From the NCBI RefSeq assembly GCF_000373105.1, contig NZ_KB890436.1, forward strand, positions 43,114 to 107,113: a stretch of DNA of 64,000 nucleotides, in the 5' to 3' direction. Position numbers and translations under genes: made by a program. Below, piece after piece: positions 25,326 to 34,130 of this stretch; within the stretch, counting starts at the first letter, position 1, and each line of letters opens with the position of its first letter. This DNA comes from Neolewinella persica DSM 23188 (lineage in GTDB: Bacteria; Bacteroidota; Bacteroidia; Chitinophagales; Saprospiraceae). The notes beneath the pieces were generated by a model that had not been told where the DNA came from, did no database searches, and worked only from the letters and a program-made list of their open reading frames with translations.

Positions 25326-25811
25326 ATGAAAAATTCGTGTCTCATCCTGGTTTTAATGCTCTGCAGCCTACCTGTTTTGAGCCAGCGATACAACTATGAT
25401 TCTTTAAGTCTGGAAGTCTTGGAAAAGCAGAGTACCGATTTTCTTATGCTTCCGGTGTATGATAGAATTGACGCGGACTTTCACTACGAGGAATTTGATT
25501 TGACAGGCTACAAGGTGAAGAATCGGGAAGGAACTTTCAACATAGAAGTTACCATATGTAGCCAGAAAGTAATATTCCCAAAGTATCATGACCTTGGTGG
25601 GACGAGGCAGCACAACAGTTCTCTAATGTTGGAAAATGGAAATATTCTGGTGGTTACTGGTTGGATTCGCACCCTAGTTGTCGGACATGAGAGATATAAT
25701 AACATCATAACAACCTACGATAGAGGCATCAAAGTAAGTAGCGTACTTCTACAGAATGATGTAATTGTAGAGGCAGAACGTTCTGAGTTCGATCTGTCTA
25801 AGTGTAGATGA
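25326..25811 (+). CDS. Hypothetical secreted protein, AT-rich
   Basis: A 161-residue exported protein with signal peptide MKNSCLILVLMLCSLPVLS. The rest is beta-rich (FNIEVTICSQKVIFPKYHD, LMLENGNILVVTGWIRTLVV) with two cysteines. I do not recognise the family. The coding DNA is plainly AT-richer and uses different codons from its neighbours, which suggests recent transfer. It is convergent with the response regulator, with only five bases between stop codons. Confidence 0.65.
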   Translation: MKNSCLILVLMLCSLPVLSQRYNYDSLSLEVLEKQSTDFLMLPVYDRIDADFHYEEFDLTGYKVKNREGTFNIEVTICSQKVIFPKYHDLGGTRQHNSSLMLENGNILVVTGWIRTLVVGHERYNNIITTYDRGIKVSSVLLQNDVIVEAERSEFDLSKCR

Positions 25812-25816
25812 GGATT

Positions 25817-26563
25817 TTACTCCCCCTTAACCCAGGCACCAACCACCTCCCGCTGCATCTTGCCCACCGGCAACGCTTGGCCGTTCTTCATGACCAGCTG
25901 GTTCCCTTCCAGGTAGTCTACGTTGGATTTTTGGACGACGAAGCTCTTGTGAATCTTTATGAAATCCTCAGCGGGTAACTCCTGGATCAGGCTGTGGAGG
26001 GTGCGGGTGGTGAGCAGGAATTCCGGTCCGGTCCAGACTTTGACGTAATTGCCGTAGCTCTCGAGGTAAAGGATGTCGGCCAGTTCTACGCGACGATACT
26101 GGCGATCAACTTTAATGAAGAGGTAATTTTCGTCACCAGTGCTCTTATCTGTTCCTTGCTGCGTTGTCCCGGATGTTGCACCTGCGTCCGCGCCTAATTC
26201 TCCCCGCACTTTGTTGACCGCTCTTAAAAATCGTGCGAACCGGAAGGGCTTTAATAAGTAGTCGCTCACCTGAAGTTCGAAGCTTTCGATGGCGTATTCC
26301 TCGAAGGCGGAGGTGATAATGACCCGGGGTTGGTGGGTAAGGGTCCGCAGGAAATCCAGGCCCATAAGTTCGGGCATGTTGATGTCGAGAAAAATCAGGT
26401 CGACACGTTGTTTTTCCAGTAGTGCGTACGCTTCCGTTGCCCGGTGGCAACTCCCGACAATGTCCAGAAAGTCAAGGTTCCTGGCATAAGTCTGGATGAT
26501 CTGATGCGCCAAAGGCTCATCATCGATGATCAGTGCGGAAATATTAGTAGCGGAAACGGCCAA
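25817..26563 (-). CDS. LytTR response regulator
   Basis: A 248-residue two-component regulator. The receiver domain is residues about 8-118, with acidic pair D14/D15, phospho-acceptor D60 (LIFLDINMP) and K in DYLLKPF. The LytTR DNA-binding domain is about 145-245 (ILYLESYGNYVKVWT, FIKIHKSFVVQ). The linker between them carries residues 124-129 (GADAGA), encoded by an 18-mer. The start is TTG, 11 bases after the kinase stop codon, so the pair is one operon. The partner is the sensor kinase just upstream. Confidence 0.92.
   Translation of the reverse strand: MAVSATNISALIIDDEPLAHQIIQTYARNLDFLDIVGSCHRATEAYALLEKQRVDLIFLDINMPELMGLDFLRTLTHQPRVIITSAFEEYAIESFELQVSDYLLKPFRFARFLRAVNKVRGELGADAGATSGTTQQGTDKSTGDENYLFIKVDRQYRRVELADILYLESYGNYVKVWTGPEFLLTTRTLHSLIQELPAEDFIKIHKSFVVQKSNVDYLEGNQLVMKNGQALPVGKMQREVVGAWVKGE
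26177..26194 (-). repeat. Dispersed 18-mer, copy 10 (in response regulator linker)
   Basis: TGCACCTGCGTCCGCGCC; on the gene strand it reads G-A-D-A-G-A at residues 124-129 between receiver and LytTR domains. Confidence 0.9.
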
Positions 26564-26574
26564 GAGAAGCTTTA

Positions 26575-28158
26575 TTAAAGGATATGTTCGTTGAATTCAG
26601 GGACGAGCTCTTCCAGGGCCAGAGCAGGTTTGGACATTGGAGCAGCCTCCCACAAATTAAGCATTACCCGATAATCTTCGGCCCTTGCGTCAACGACGAT
26701 TTCAAAACGGTCGGGATAAAGCAGCTCCAACCTTCTTTGCAGGTTCTGCAAGCCGACCCCTCCGGGGCGTACTTTTTTCTTCATGGCGGGGTCCAGTGAG
26801 TTGTGGCAAACAAAGCTTATGTGGCCATTCTTTTCCGTGAGTTCCATCTGTAAAAAACACTCCCCTACGGATGGCTCGATGCCGTGTTTGAACGCGTTTT
26901 CCACGAGAATAATAAACAGTAAAGGAGGAACGGCCAATTCAGGATTGCTGAGGTTGACGGTAAGGTCGATGTCCGCATCCTGATAAAGCCGGATGCGCTG
27001 CAGGTCGAGGTAGTCCTGCAAGTACTTTACTTCTTCCTGCAGCTGAACCCTTTCATCTTTGGCTTTATAAATCACGTATCGCATCAACTCGGAGAGTTGA
27101 AGGACGGTCTCTGGTGTTTCCGGTGCCTGTCGCAGGCTTAACGCGTAGAGGTTGTTGAGGGTATTGAAGAAAAAGTGTGGGTTGACCTGCTGCTTGAGGA
27201 GATCAAGTTCGGTGGCGGTCTTTTCTTTTTCGAGCAGGGTGATCGTTCGGGTTTTACGAAACCATTCCAGGAGAAGAATAACCGGTAGCGACATGATCAT
27301 GAAACCTGCTGCTAGTGCGTGGTTTTCGGGACCCATAACCCCGCCGACGAACCCGGCGGTGTGCATTCCCCATTCTGCTGTAATCGGAAAGATCAGCGCG
27401 TAGGCTGCGTGGATTGGTGCGTAGACGAGGATCGTTGCGCCTACGCCCAACAGGTAGTAGCCGATGCCACGGGTAGCCAGCAGCTTCCGGTACAGAAAAT
27501 GATGGTGGAAATAGAACAGCGCCAGATAAGGCAGGTAGATCATTAGGGTCTGCCAAACTGAACTTAAGAAAACGAACACAGTTTTGAGGTCGTCGGTGTT
27601 ACTAACGGCATCGTCAAAACCACGCTGGTTACCAACGGCAATGAAAGCCGCGAAAAGGGCAAACAAGCCGATGATCTTAGGTGCACTGGCCGGCCCGAAG
27701 TATTTTCGGAAATCCGGAATCCATTTCTTGTTGAAGATGACGAACAGCGCAGTTGCCGCAGCGAAAAACAGCCCGCCCACCATTTGCAGCCCTTCGGTGT
27801 TTTCTGCATAATGGTTAGGGAAAATTGGCCCGAAAATGGTCAGATCGTTGAGGGCTATTCCGGTTGGTAAAAGCAACAAGGGATAACCACAGAAAATGAG
27901 GCCCCATAGCAACCGGTAGGTCCAACGCCCCATTCGTTCCTTCAGTTGTGGGCGGAGGGAGACAAACCAGAGCACTGGTGCATAGATCAGGGATAGGCCA
28001 AATACCAGGCTGAGGTAATTGCCCATACCAACAATCTCCTCTCGCTCCGTTACTAAAACGAGCGCGAAAAACATGATGATGCCGATGAAGATCCAGGTAT
28101 GCCCTTTGAGAATGATCGCTTCCAGGCGGCTAACGATTTTATGCATTGGTTGAATCAT
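26575..28158 (-). CDS. LytS-type sensor histidine kinase
   Basis: A 527-residue inner-membrane kinase. About eight hydrophobic helices fill residues 15-310. The His_kinase domain follows, with phospho-acceptor H328 in QVNPHFFFNTLNNLYAL. The ATPase N-box is ILVENAFKHGIEP, with a G-box GGVGLQNLQRRLELLYP. It probably phosphorylates the adjacent LytTR regulator in response to an unknown membrane signal. No separate extracellular sensor domain is present. Confidence 0.92.
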   Translation of the reverse strand: MIQPMHKIVSRLEAIILKGHTWIFIGIIMFFALVLVTEREEIVGMGNYLSLVFGLSLIYAPVLWFVSLRPQLKERMGRWTYRLLWGLIFCGYPLLLLPTGIALNDLTIFGPIFPNHYAENTEGLQMVGGLFFAAATALFVIFNKKWIPDFRKYFGPASAPKIIGLFALFAAFIAVGNQRGFDDAVSNTDDLKTVFVFLSSVWQTLMIYLPYLALFYFHHHFLYRKLLATRGIGYYLLGVGATILVYAPIHAAYALIFPITAEWGMHTAGFVGGVMGPENHALAAGFMIMSLPVILLLEWFRKTRTITLLEKEKTATELDLLKQQVNPHFFFNTLNNLYALSLRQAPETPETVLQLSELMRYVIYKAKDERVQLQEEVKYLQDYLDLQRIRLYQDADIDLTVNLSNPELAVPPLLFIILVENAFKHGIEPSVGECFLQMELTEKNGHISFVCHNSLDPAMKKKVRPGGVGLQNLQRRLELLYPDRFEIVVDARAEDYRVMLNLWEAAPMSKPALALEELVPEFNEHIL

Positions 28159-28401
28159 AGCGAGCGAGGATGTTTTCTGTCAATGTCATTTGTGGTGAAA
28201 TACTCTATTACAAATGACGCTAACCGGCCTGACGTTATGAAATTTTGCTGATGAACGTCTGCTGAGTGCTGATGAACAACCGCTTTAGTCTATACCCAAA
28301 CCGTGAAGGTTTGGGATACAGTTGACCTGAGATCAATAGCGTTTGCCGGCGCTCAGCGCCACGTAATTTCCCAAACCACTTCGTGAGGAGTATAATCGGC
28401 T

Positions 28402-29316
28402 TCAATTAACAAACTGACACAAATGCAAATAGCTCTGCACCAGGGCTGCCTTTCGTAGCTCAAGTGCTCCTTCGAAAGTCCGGTCTTCCACTTCCACGCA
28501 AACTGCCCCGTCGTACCCGGTTTCCCGGAGGTAGCCGATGAAGCGGCCCCAATCCACGTCGCCCAGCCCGGGGATCTTCGGCGTGTGCCAAAGGTTGGGA
28601 TGACTGAAAATGCCGTGGTGATTTCTTTTATCGATATCGATGCGGGCATCTTTTGCGTGCACGTGGATCATCCGTTCCGGGTAGTTGCGAAAGGGGAGGG
28701 TATAGTCCATATGCTGCAGGATAAAGTGACTGGGGTCATAGTTGAGTCCCCAGTTGGCGTTGGGAATGTCTGCCCACATCTGCTCCCATATGGCCGGACT
28801 GACAGCCAGGTTCGTCCCTCCCGGCCATTCGTCTTTAGTGAACCGCATCGGGCAATTCTCGATGCCGATCCGTACACCCCGCTCTTCGGCATAACTGACG
28901 ATCGGTCGCCAGGTGGCTAAAAATCGTGGCCACTGCGCTTCGATGGTTTGGTCCTTGTCTCTCCCTACGAAGGTTGTTACGCAATTGATACCCAAAACTA
29001 CCGAAGCATCGATTAGGGCAAGGAGGTGATCTGTGTAGACTTTTGCCTCCGCTTCATCCGCCGTCAGCGGATTAGGATAATACCCAAGGGCGCTGATGCT
29101 TACGCCGTACTTTTTCTGTAAGGCCTTGATCCGGTCTGTTTCTTCGGTATCCAGCTTGCTGATGTCAATATGTGTGACGCCAGCGTATCTGCGTTCTGCT
29201 TTGCCGGGGGGCCAGCACATGACCTCTAGGCAGTCGTAGCCAGTTTGGGCGGCGAAGGAGAGGTTTTCTTCGAGGGTTAGTTCGGGGAGGATGGCGGTGA
29301 CATAACCTAGTAACAT
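28402..29316 (-). CDS. Sugar phosphate isomerase/epimerase (TIM barrel)
   Basis: A 304-residue protein of the xylose-isomerase-like TIM barrel family (AP endonuclease 2 fold). Metal and substrate segments include IGIENCPM, NWGLNYDPSHFILQ, IHVHAKDARID and AVCVEVEDRTFEGA. No signal peptide or lipobox. It could act on a sugar, inositol derivative or hydroxypyruvate; the sequence does not decide. The start MLLGYVTAILPE at 29316 is preferred because residues upstream are repeat DNA. Downstream, 28159-28400 contains no gene. Confidence 0.83.
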   Translation of the reverse strand: MLLGYVTAILPELTLEENLSFAAQTGYDCLEVMCWPPGKAERRYAGVTHIDISKLDTEETDRIKALQKKYGVSISALGYYPNPLTADEAEAKVYTDHLLALIDASVVLGINCVTTFVGRDKDQTIEAQWPRFLATWRPIVSYAEERGVRIGIENCPMRFTKDEWPGGTNLAVSPAIWEQMWADIPNANWGLNYDPSHFILQHMDYTLPFRNYPERMIHVHAKDARIDIDKRNHHGIFSHPNLWHTPKIPGLGDVDWGRFIGYLRETGYDGAVCVEVEDRTFEGALELRKAALVQSYLHLCQFVN

Positions 29317-29694
29317 AGTGGGTAGATTGATAGACAGTGCTGCGCACCTTGGTAGACGAAAACTCGCTGCGCTCATTTTCTTGGTAGACGGGCTTCGCCC
29401 TTGTATTGGGTAGAGTAGACTACCGCCGGAGGCAGCTCACTTCGTTCGTGGGGCTGCTGCGCAGCTTGTTTCTGACAGAGGGTTGCACGGAGGGAGGGCA
29501 GAGGAGGCACGGAGGAATACCCTCGGAGCGTAAGGAAGCTTCACCTCTCGGAGAGAGGTGAAGCTTGACCAGGAAAGTCTCGACCGATATTGCTAAACGA
29601 GCGGAAGCGAGCACAGCGAGCTTCCCCGTGCGGTACCTACCTACTACCCTCTACCGAGCGCGTAGCGCGTCTACCGAGGTCGCGTAGCGACCGT
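29317..29694. repeat. Gene-free stretch of small palindromes
   Basis: This 378-bp gap has no credible gene. It holds repeated words TGGTAGAC and TCTACCGAG, short mirror-like palindromes (GACGGGCTTCGCCC, GAGCGCGTAGCGCGTC, GGTCGCGTAGCGACC), and a perfect 14-bp hairpin (29536-29549 with 29553-29566, AAGCTTCACCTCTC) without a T-tract. The structure suggests accumulated REP-type debris plus a transcript-ending hairpin. Confidence 0.6.
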
Positions 29695-31893
29695 CTATCC
29701 TCTCAGCTCCGCTGAGAGGAACGGCTGATCATAAACCCGCTCACCAGTAGCCTGGTACATAGCGTTTGCCAGCGCGCCCATGATGGGCGGCAGCGATGGT
29801 TCCCCCAGTCCGGTAGGCGCAATGCCATTGTCGACGAAGAACGTCTCAATCTGGCGCGGTGCTTCCGAGTGGCGGATGAGTCGATAAGTATCGAAATTGC
29901 TCTGGTCGGGCTTTCCGTCGGTGAAGGTCAGTTGGCCGTAGAGGGCGTGGCCGATACCATCGACGATACCACCTTCAATCTGATTACGGGCACCTTCGGG
30001 GTTGACGACAATGCCACAGTCAACGGCACAAAATACTTTTTCTACCTGGGGCTTGTTGTCGGTGCCGAGGGATAAGTCGAGTACCTGCGCAACGTAAGAG
30101 TTGTGACAGTAGTAGGCGGCCACTCCCCGGGCTTCGCCCGAGTCACCGTCCCAGCCAGATTTCTCCCGGACTAGTTTCAGCACACCAGCGTAGCGTTCTG
30201 CATCGTAGTCGTTACTTTCTCCTACCGGGTTGCTGATGGCTCTGTCGAAGAGTTCAAGTCGGAAGTCGATCGGGTCTTTGCCGGCCGCTTCGGCTACTTC
30301 GTCAAGGAAAGCTTGTTCTGCTCCGGCGATGAAGTTAGAGCGCGGTGCCCGCCAGGCACCGGTGGTAATATTGGAGTCCATGCCGATGTTCTCGGCCAGG
30401 TAGTTGTCAACGGTACCAGCCGGGAAGCGATTGGCGAATACGGGGCTTCCGTCGGTACCCGTTCCACGAACGTGGAAGGCAATCATGTTGCCGTCGGCAT
30501 CGAGGCCGGCACGATACTTCACGAGGTAATCGGGGCGGTAGGTGCCCTGGGTCATGTCGTCTTCACGGGTGTACACCAGTTTGATGGGGGCACCAACGGC
30601 CTTACTGATCAGTGCTGCTTCCACGGCAAAACTGCCGTAGAGCCGGCGACCGAAGCCACCGCCCATGCGGGTCATGCCAACTTCGATGTTGGCTGGGTCC
30701 ATGTCGAAGAGCGTGGCGATGGATTTTTCCAGAAATTCCGGCGTCTGAACGGGGCCGAGCAAATCAGCTCTTTCGTCCGTAACGTGGGCGAAGAAATTCA
30801 TCGGCTCCATCGTATTGTGGGCCAGGAAGGGGGCAGAGTAAGTAGCTTCCACAATTTTGGCCGCACTGGCGAAAGCGGCTTCGGGGTCACCGTCGCGGCG
30901 GGCCTCCTCGGCTTCGCCGTTGGCAATCAGATCGGCCATTTTGGCGGCGTGTCCAGCGGTACTTTCTGCATCGCTGGCGCGTTCCCACTCTACTTTTACG
31001 GCCTTTTTGGCCTGCATGACGGCCCAGGTCGATTTGCCGACTACGGCTACCTGCTTGCGCACAGTAGGTCCGTCAGACCATTGCATCTCCTTGCCCTCGG
31101 GGGCACAGTCGATGGAAACAACGTCAGAAATGCCGGGCATTGCCAGCGCTGCATCTGCATTGAAAGATTTCAGGGTCATACCAAAGGCTGGCGGGTGAAT
31201 GATGCCGGCAATGAGCATGCCTTCTTTCATGACGTCGAGACCGAAAAGGGGCTTGCCCGTCACGATCTTGCGCGCGTCTACATTCTTGGTGTCCTGACCG
31301 ATGATCTTAAAATCCTTCGGGTCTTTCAGCTCCACTTCTTCGGGGACATCCAGCGTAGCGGCCAGGGCGGCGACTTCGCCGTAACTGACGCTTTTGCCGG
31401 AGCCGTCGTGGTGGATCACTCCCTTCTCCGTGCGTAGTTCCGACGCAGGAACCTCCAGCTGTTGGGCAGCGGCGGCAACCAGCATGGCGCGGGCCGTGGC
31501 CCCGGTTTTGCGCAGCGGTTCCCAACCCTGGCGAATAGACTGGCTACCTCCGGCGATCTGCCGGCTAAAGTTCTCGGTGTCCAGTTTGCCTTGCTCCACG
31601 ATGACGTCGTTCCAGTCTACGTCGAGTTCTTCGGCGATGATCATCGGCATCGACGTTTTTACGTTCTGCCCGATCTCCGGATTTGGATTGATGATGGTGG
31701 TTATACCATTCTCCCCGATCTTCAGGTACCCATTCAGTTGGGTCCATTGGTCGGGCATTTTAAGTTCTGGGGCCATCATGACGACGGCCGGTTTTTGCTC
31801 GCAGGACGTCAGGAAGCTGAAGCCGAGCATGAAGCCACCACCGGCGGCGGCGGAGACTTTTAGGAAGGAACGACGGTTGGTATTTTGTAACAT
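29695..31893 (-). CDS. Molybdopterin subunit of an aldehyde/isoquinoline-type dehydrogenase
   Basis: A 732-residue large subunit of the xanthine oxidase family, IorB-like, holding the molybdenum cofactor. It has both a twin-arginine signal (NRRSFLK, R7-R8) and a lipobox-like FLTSC (C31), so it is probably exported folded and anchored in the periplasm. Cofactor segments include MTRMGGGFGRR, VYTREDDMTQGTYRP, TGAWRAPRSNF, and EVAEAAGKDPIDFR near an EGGIVDGIGHAL. The 2Fe-2S partner gene lies just upstream (transcribed first). No cytochrome subunit or MCD-processing gene is in the window. Substrate unknown. Confidence 0.9.
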   Translation of the reverse strand: MLQNTNRRSFLKVSAAAGGGFMLGFSFLTSCEQKPAVVMMAPELKMPDQWTQLNGYLKIGENGITTIINPNPEIGQNVKTSMPMIIAEELDVDWNDVIVEQGKLDTENFSRQIAGGSQSIRQGWEPLRKTGATARAMLVAAAAQQLEVPASELRTEKGVIHHDGSGKSVSYGEVAALAATLDVPEEVELKDPKDFKIIGQDTKNVDARKIVTGKPLFGLDVMKEGMLIAGIIHPPAFGMTLKSFNADAALAMPGISDVVSIDCAPEGKEMQWSDGPTVRKQVAVVGKSTWAVMQAKKAVKVEWERASDAESTAGHAAKMADLIANGEAEEARRDGDPEAAFASAAKIVEATYSAPFLAHNTMEPMNFFAHVTDERADLLGPVQTPEFLEKSIATLFDMDPANIEVGMTRMGGGFGRRLYGSFAVEAALISKAVGAPIKLVYTREDDMTQGTYRPDYLVKYRAGLDADGNMIAFHVRGTGTDGSPVFANRFPAGTVDNYLAENIGMDSNITTGAWRAPRSNFIAGAEQAFLDEVAEAAGKDPIDFRLELFDRAISNPVGESNDYDAERYAGVLKLVREKSGWDGDSGEARGVAAYYCHNSYVAQVLDLSLGTDNKPQVEKVFCAVDCGIVVNPEGARNQIEGGIVDGIGHALYGQLTFTDGKPDQSNFDTYRLIRHSEAPRQIETFFVDNGIAPTGLGEPSLPPIMGALANAMYQATGERVYDQPFLSAELRG

Positions 31894-31920
31894 TAGTTTT
31901 TGTTCTGATGGTTGGATATG

Positions 31921-31938
31921 GGCGCGGACGCAGGTGCA
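31921..31938 (+). repeat. Dispersed 18-mer, copy 11
   Basis: GGCGCGGACGCAGGTGCA, perfect to consensus, in the 71-bp gap between the two dehydrogenase subunit genes. Confidence 0.9.
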
Positions 31939-31964
31939 AAGTGACTCGCCAACTCAGCGACTCA

Positions 31965-32432
31965 CTAACTCAGCTTCGAGGCAGCAGTCTTCACGGCAGC
32001 ATGGATGCGGAGGTACGTGCCACAGCGGCAGATGTTGCCGGCCATTCCCGCATTTATGTCTTCGTCGGTGGGGTTAGGGATGTTATTGAGCAACGAAGCC
32101 GCACTCATCATCTGCCCCGCCTGGCAGTAGCCACATTGGGGCACGTCGTGCTCGAGCCATGCCTGCTGAACCGGGTGTTCGCCGTTTTCAGACAAGCCCT
32201 CGATGGTGGTTATTTTATTGCCTTTTTCGCCGATATTGCTGATGGGCTGCTGGCAGGAGCGCATCGCCACGCCATCGATGTGTACGGTACAGGCACCGCA
32301 CTGACCGATGCCGCAACCGAACTTAGTACCCACGTAGCCGAGTTCATCGCGGATTACCCACAGTAGTGGAGTGTCGGGGGCAGCGTCTACCTGATGGTCT
32401 TTGCCGTTTACGGAAATGGTATAGTTAGCCAT
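31965..32432 (-). CDS. 2Fe-2S subunit of the molybdenum dehydrogenase
   Basis: A 155-residue small subunit, IorA/CoxS-like, carrying two iron-sulfur clusters. The plant-ferredoxin-type cluster uses C40, C45, C48 and C60; the second uses C99, C102, C134 and C136 ([19 protein letters not shown]). It passes electrons from the molybdenum subunit encoded 71 bases downstream. It has no signal peptide and would be carried out through Tat by the large subunit. Upstream (TAACTTTA) there is a weak -7 match. Confidence 0.93.
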   Translation of the reverse strand: MANYTISVNGKDHQVDAAPDTPLLWVIRDELGYVGTKFGCGIGQCGACTVHIDGVAMRSCQQPISNIGEKGNKITTIEGLSENGEHPVQQAWLEHDVPQCGYCQAGQMMSAASLLNNIPNPTDEDINAGMAGNICRCGTYLRIHAAVKTAASKLS

Positions 32433-32651
32433 GAATATTTGGTGTAATGTTTGGTGTAATGATCCACACTTAAAGTGAACCCTAAAGTTAGGGATTGAAC
32501 GTGAAAGAATGAATTTAAATTACAGTTGTAGTAGTTGATTGGAAGAAAAACGATGCTCCTGGACAACTCTGGGCTGGAGAAAAGTTTGCTTACGCCATCA
32601 TTAGAAAGTTACGAACCATTCCGATCTTTACCCCCTAAACCCCCATCCACC

Positions 32652-32978
32652 ATGCTAACCACCACCACCGACCAAATACAGGCTACACAAGTAAAGTCAT
32701 TCATCGGTATGGTGTCCGGTACCAGCATTATCGGCGGCGAAGACCGGGAACTGCTGCTGACCGCTTTGGCTGCGGCTGCCGACGGCATCCCCATAGCCTA
32801 CGAGCGCCTGGAACGGGAAGCACGCCTGCAGGCGCTCGACCGGATGCGGGATCACGCCAAAGAAGTGGGCGGTCATGCGGTGATCGGCGTACGGGTAAAG
32901 CACGAAGTGATGGATGCTGAGCAACATATTACCATGGTCTTTGCTATGGGGACTGCCGTGGAACTGAGGTATCCTTAG
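32652..32978 (+). CDS. YbjQ/UPF0145 family protein
   Basis: A 108-residue protein of the YbjQ (UPF0145, DUF74) family, small pentamer-forming proteins once thought to bind heavy metals; real function is unknown. Family segments: FIGMVSGTSIIGGEDRE, then ALDRMRDHAKEVGGHAVIGVRVKHEVM and ITMVFAMGTAVEL. The ATG at 32652 is chosen from the family start; the ORF upstream is non-conserved. Confidence 0.85.
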   Translation: MLTTTTDQIQATQVKSFIGMVSGTSIIGGEDRELLLTALAAAADGIPIAYERLEREARLQALDRMRDHAKEVGGHAVIGVRVKHEVMDAEQHITMVFAMGTAVELRYP

Positions 32979-33070
32979 TGGTCTGTCAGGCCCAATCTCT
33001 GTATACCATCTGCCTCGTTTGCCACTAAACCCACCATCAGCTGATGTGCAGGAATTGACCTGACAGACCA
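32979..33070. terminator. Inverted repeat after the YbjQ-family gene
   Basis: Perfect 12-bp arms TGGTCTGTCAGG (32979-32990) and CCTGACAGACCA (33059-33070) with a 68-base middle. It starts right after the stop codon and faces the convergent CPBP gene. Could be a terminator or a small mobile-repeat footprint. Confidence 0.5.
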
Positions 33071-33109
33071 TTAGCTGAATCCGTTCCTATGCTCTTTTAT
33101 CCTTTTTCC

Positions 33110-33127
33110 TGCACCTGCGGCCCCGCC
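33110..33127 (-). repeat. Dispersed 18-mer, copy 12
   Basis: TGCACCTGCGGCCCCGCC, one mismatch, intergenic near the 3' end of the CPBP protease gene. It is followed by a small hairpin with an A-rich loop side (CCGGCAAAGCCGCTGACCGG). Confidence 0.85.
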
Positions 33128-33210
33128 CTGCACAATTGCCACAAAAAAAACACCCGAACACCGGCAAAGCCGCTGACCGGGTGGAAAATAGGGTGTTTGC
33201 TTGTTGGTTT

Positions 33211-33972
33211 TTATTGGACCGCCAGCTTACCCGTAAAGCGCGCTTTAATCGCGGGGCGCGTGGTCACGATCACGGTGAAGGCGATGGTCATTACCCGGAA
33301 GACATTAGCCCAGATTCCTCCGGCAGCGTTTTCGGCCATGTCGAAGCCACCCCACCAGAAATTCATGAAAAAGTGGAGGAAAATGGGTACCCAAAGGTTC
33401 CAGTTCCATTCCTTGAACAACCAGCTGAACCAGACCGCACCGGCGCCGGTAGCCACAAAGACCATTGCCGCCTCCAGCATGGTATCTCCCTGGTAAACGT
33501 GAATGGCGCCAAAGACCAGGCCATCGAACAACGTGGCGGGTACGAGACCCCAGCCTGCTTTACGGTAGAGCAGGCCGAAAAGGAAAGCCCGGAAGATGAT
33601 CTCCTCGGTGAAACCCGCCTGTACACAACCGTACATGAACTCGGGGAGGTTCATGCTCCAGTTAAAGCCGGAAACTACTGCGTAGCCAACGGCCATGGGT
33701 AAGGTTGCGAGCAGCGCAAAACCTAATCCTTTGCCGAAACCACGGTTCAGGCCCAGCTCCTGCGGCAGGTTTTTCCAACCGTATAAGGCCGCCGTTACCA
33801 GCACCGGAATGATTAAAAAGAAAGTGAGTTGGACGGAAGAATTACGCAGGTATCGATCATCGGAGAACAGGTCTGGCAGGAAGTAAGCCTTAATATCCCA
33901 GCCGTAGGAACAGAGCAGGTAAACGGAGAGAATGAAAATGGATAAGAGGACTTTGTTCTTAGTAATTGACAT
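33211..33972 (-). CDS. CPBP family intramembrane metalloprotease
   Basis: A 253-residue membrane protein with about seven helices and the CPBP (Abi/CAAX) motifs: EEIIFR (E123, E124, R128), H159 in VFGAIHV, and a third motif FLHFFMNFWWGG. Members process prenylated proteins or bacteriocins, or act as scaffolds. Start MSITKNK. Its substrate is unknown. Convergent with the YbjQ-family gene. Confidence 0.88.
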   Translation of the reverse strand: MSITKNKVLLSIFILSVYLLCSYGWDIKAYFLPDLFSDDRYLRNSSVQLTFFLIIPVLVTAALYGWKNLPQELGLNRGFGKGLGFALLATLPMAVGYAVVSGFNWSMNLPEFMYGCVQAGFTEEIIFRAFLFGLLYRKAGWGLVPATLFDGLVFGAIHVYQGDTMLEAAMVFVATGAGAVWFSWLFKEWNWNLWVPIFLHFFMNFWWGGFDMAENAAGGIWANVFRVMTIAFTVIVTTRPAIKARFTGKLAVQ

Positions 33973-34130
33973 CGGCTAGTTGTTTTTGATGATTGCGATG
34001 TCCTAAAAGTGAGGCCCGGGGATTTTAGTGGACGAATGGCGGGATGTTTGGCACGAAAACGGGACAAACAGCATGATTAGGGACGAATGACAAGCCCTAT
34101 TCGGTTAAATAAGTCCCTTCATCGGTGGCG

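Noticed and set aside
30313-31437. Plus-strand open frame of 374 codons across the molybdenum subunit gene
   Set aside because: Shadow of a clear xanthine-oxidase-family gene on the other strand.
33089-33702. Plus-strand frames opposite the CPBP protease gene
   Set aside because: Shadows of the CPBP gene, which has all three motifs.
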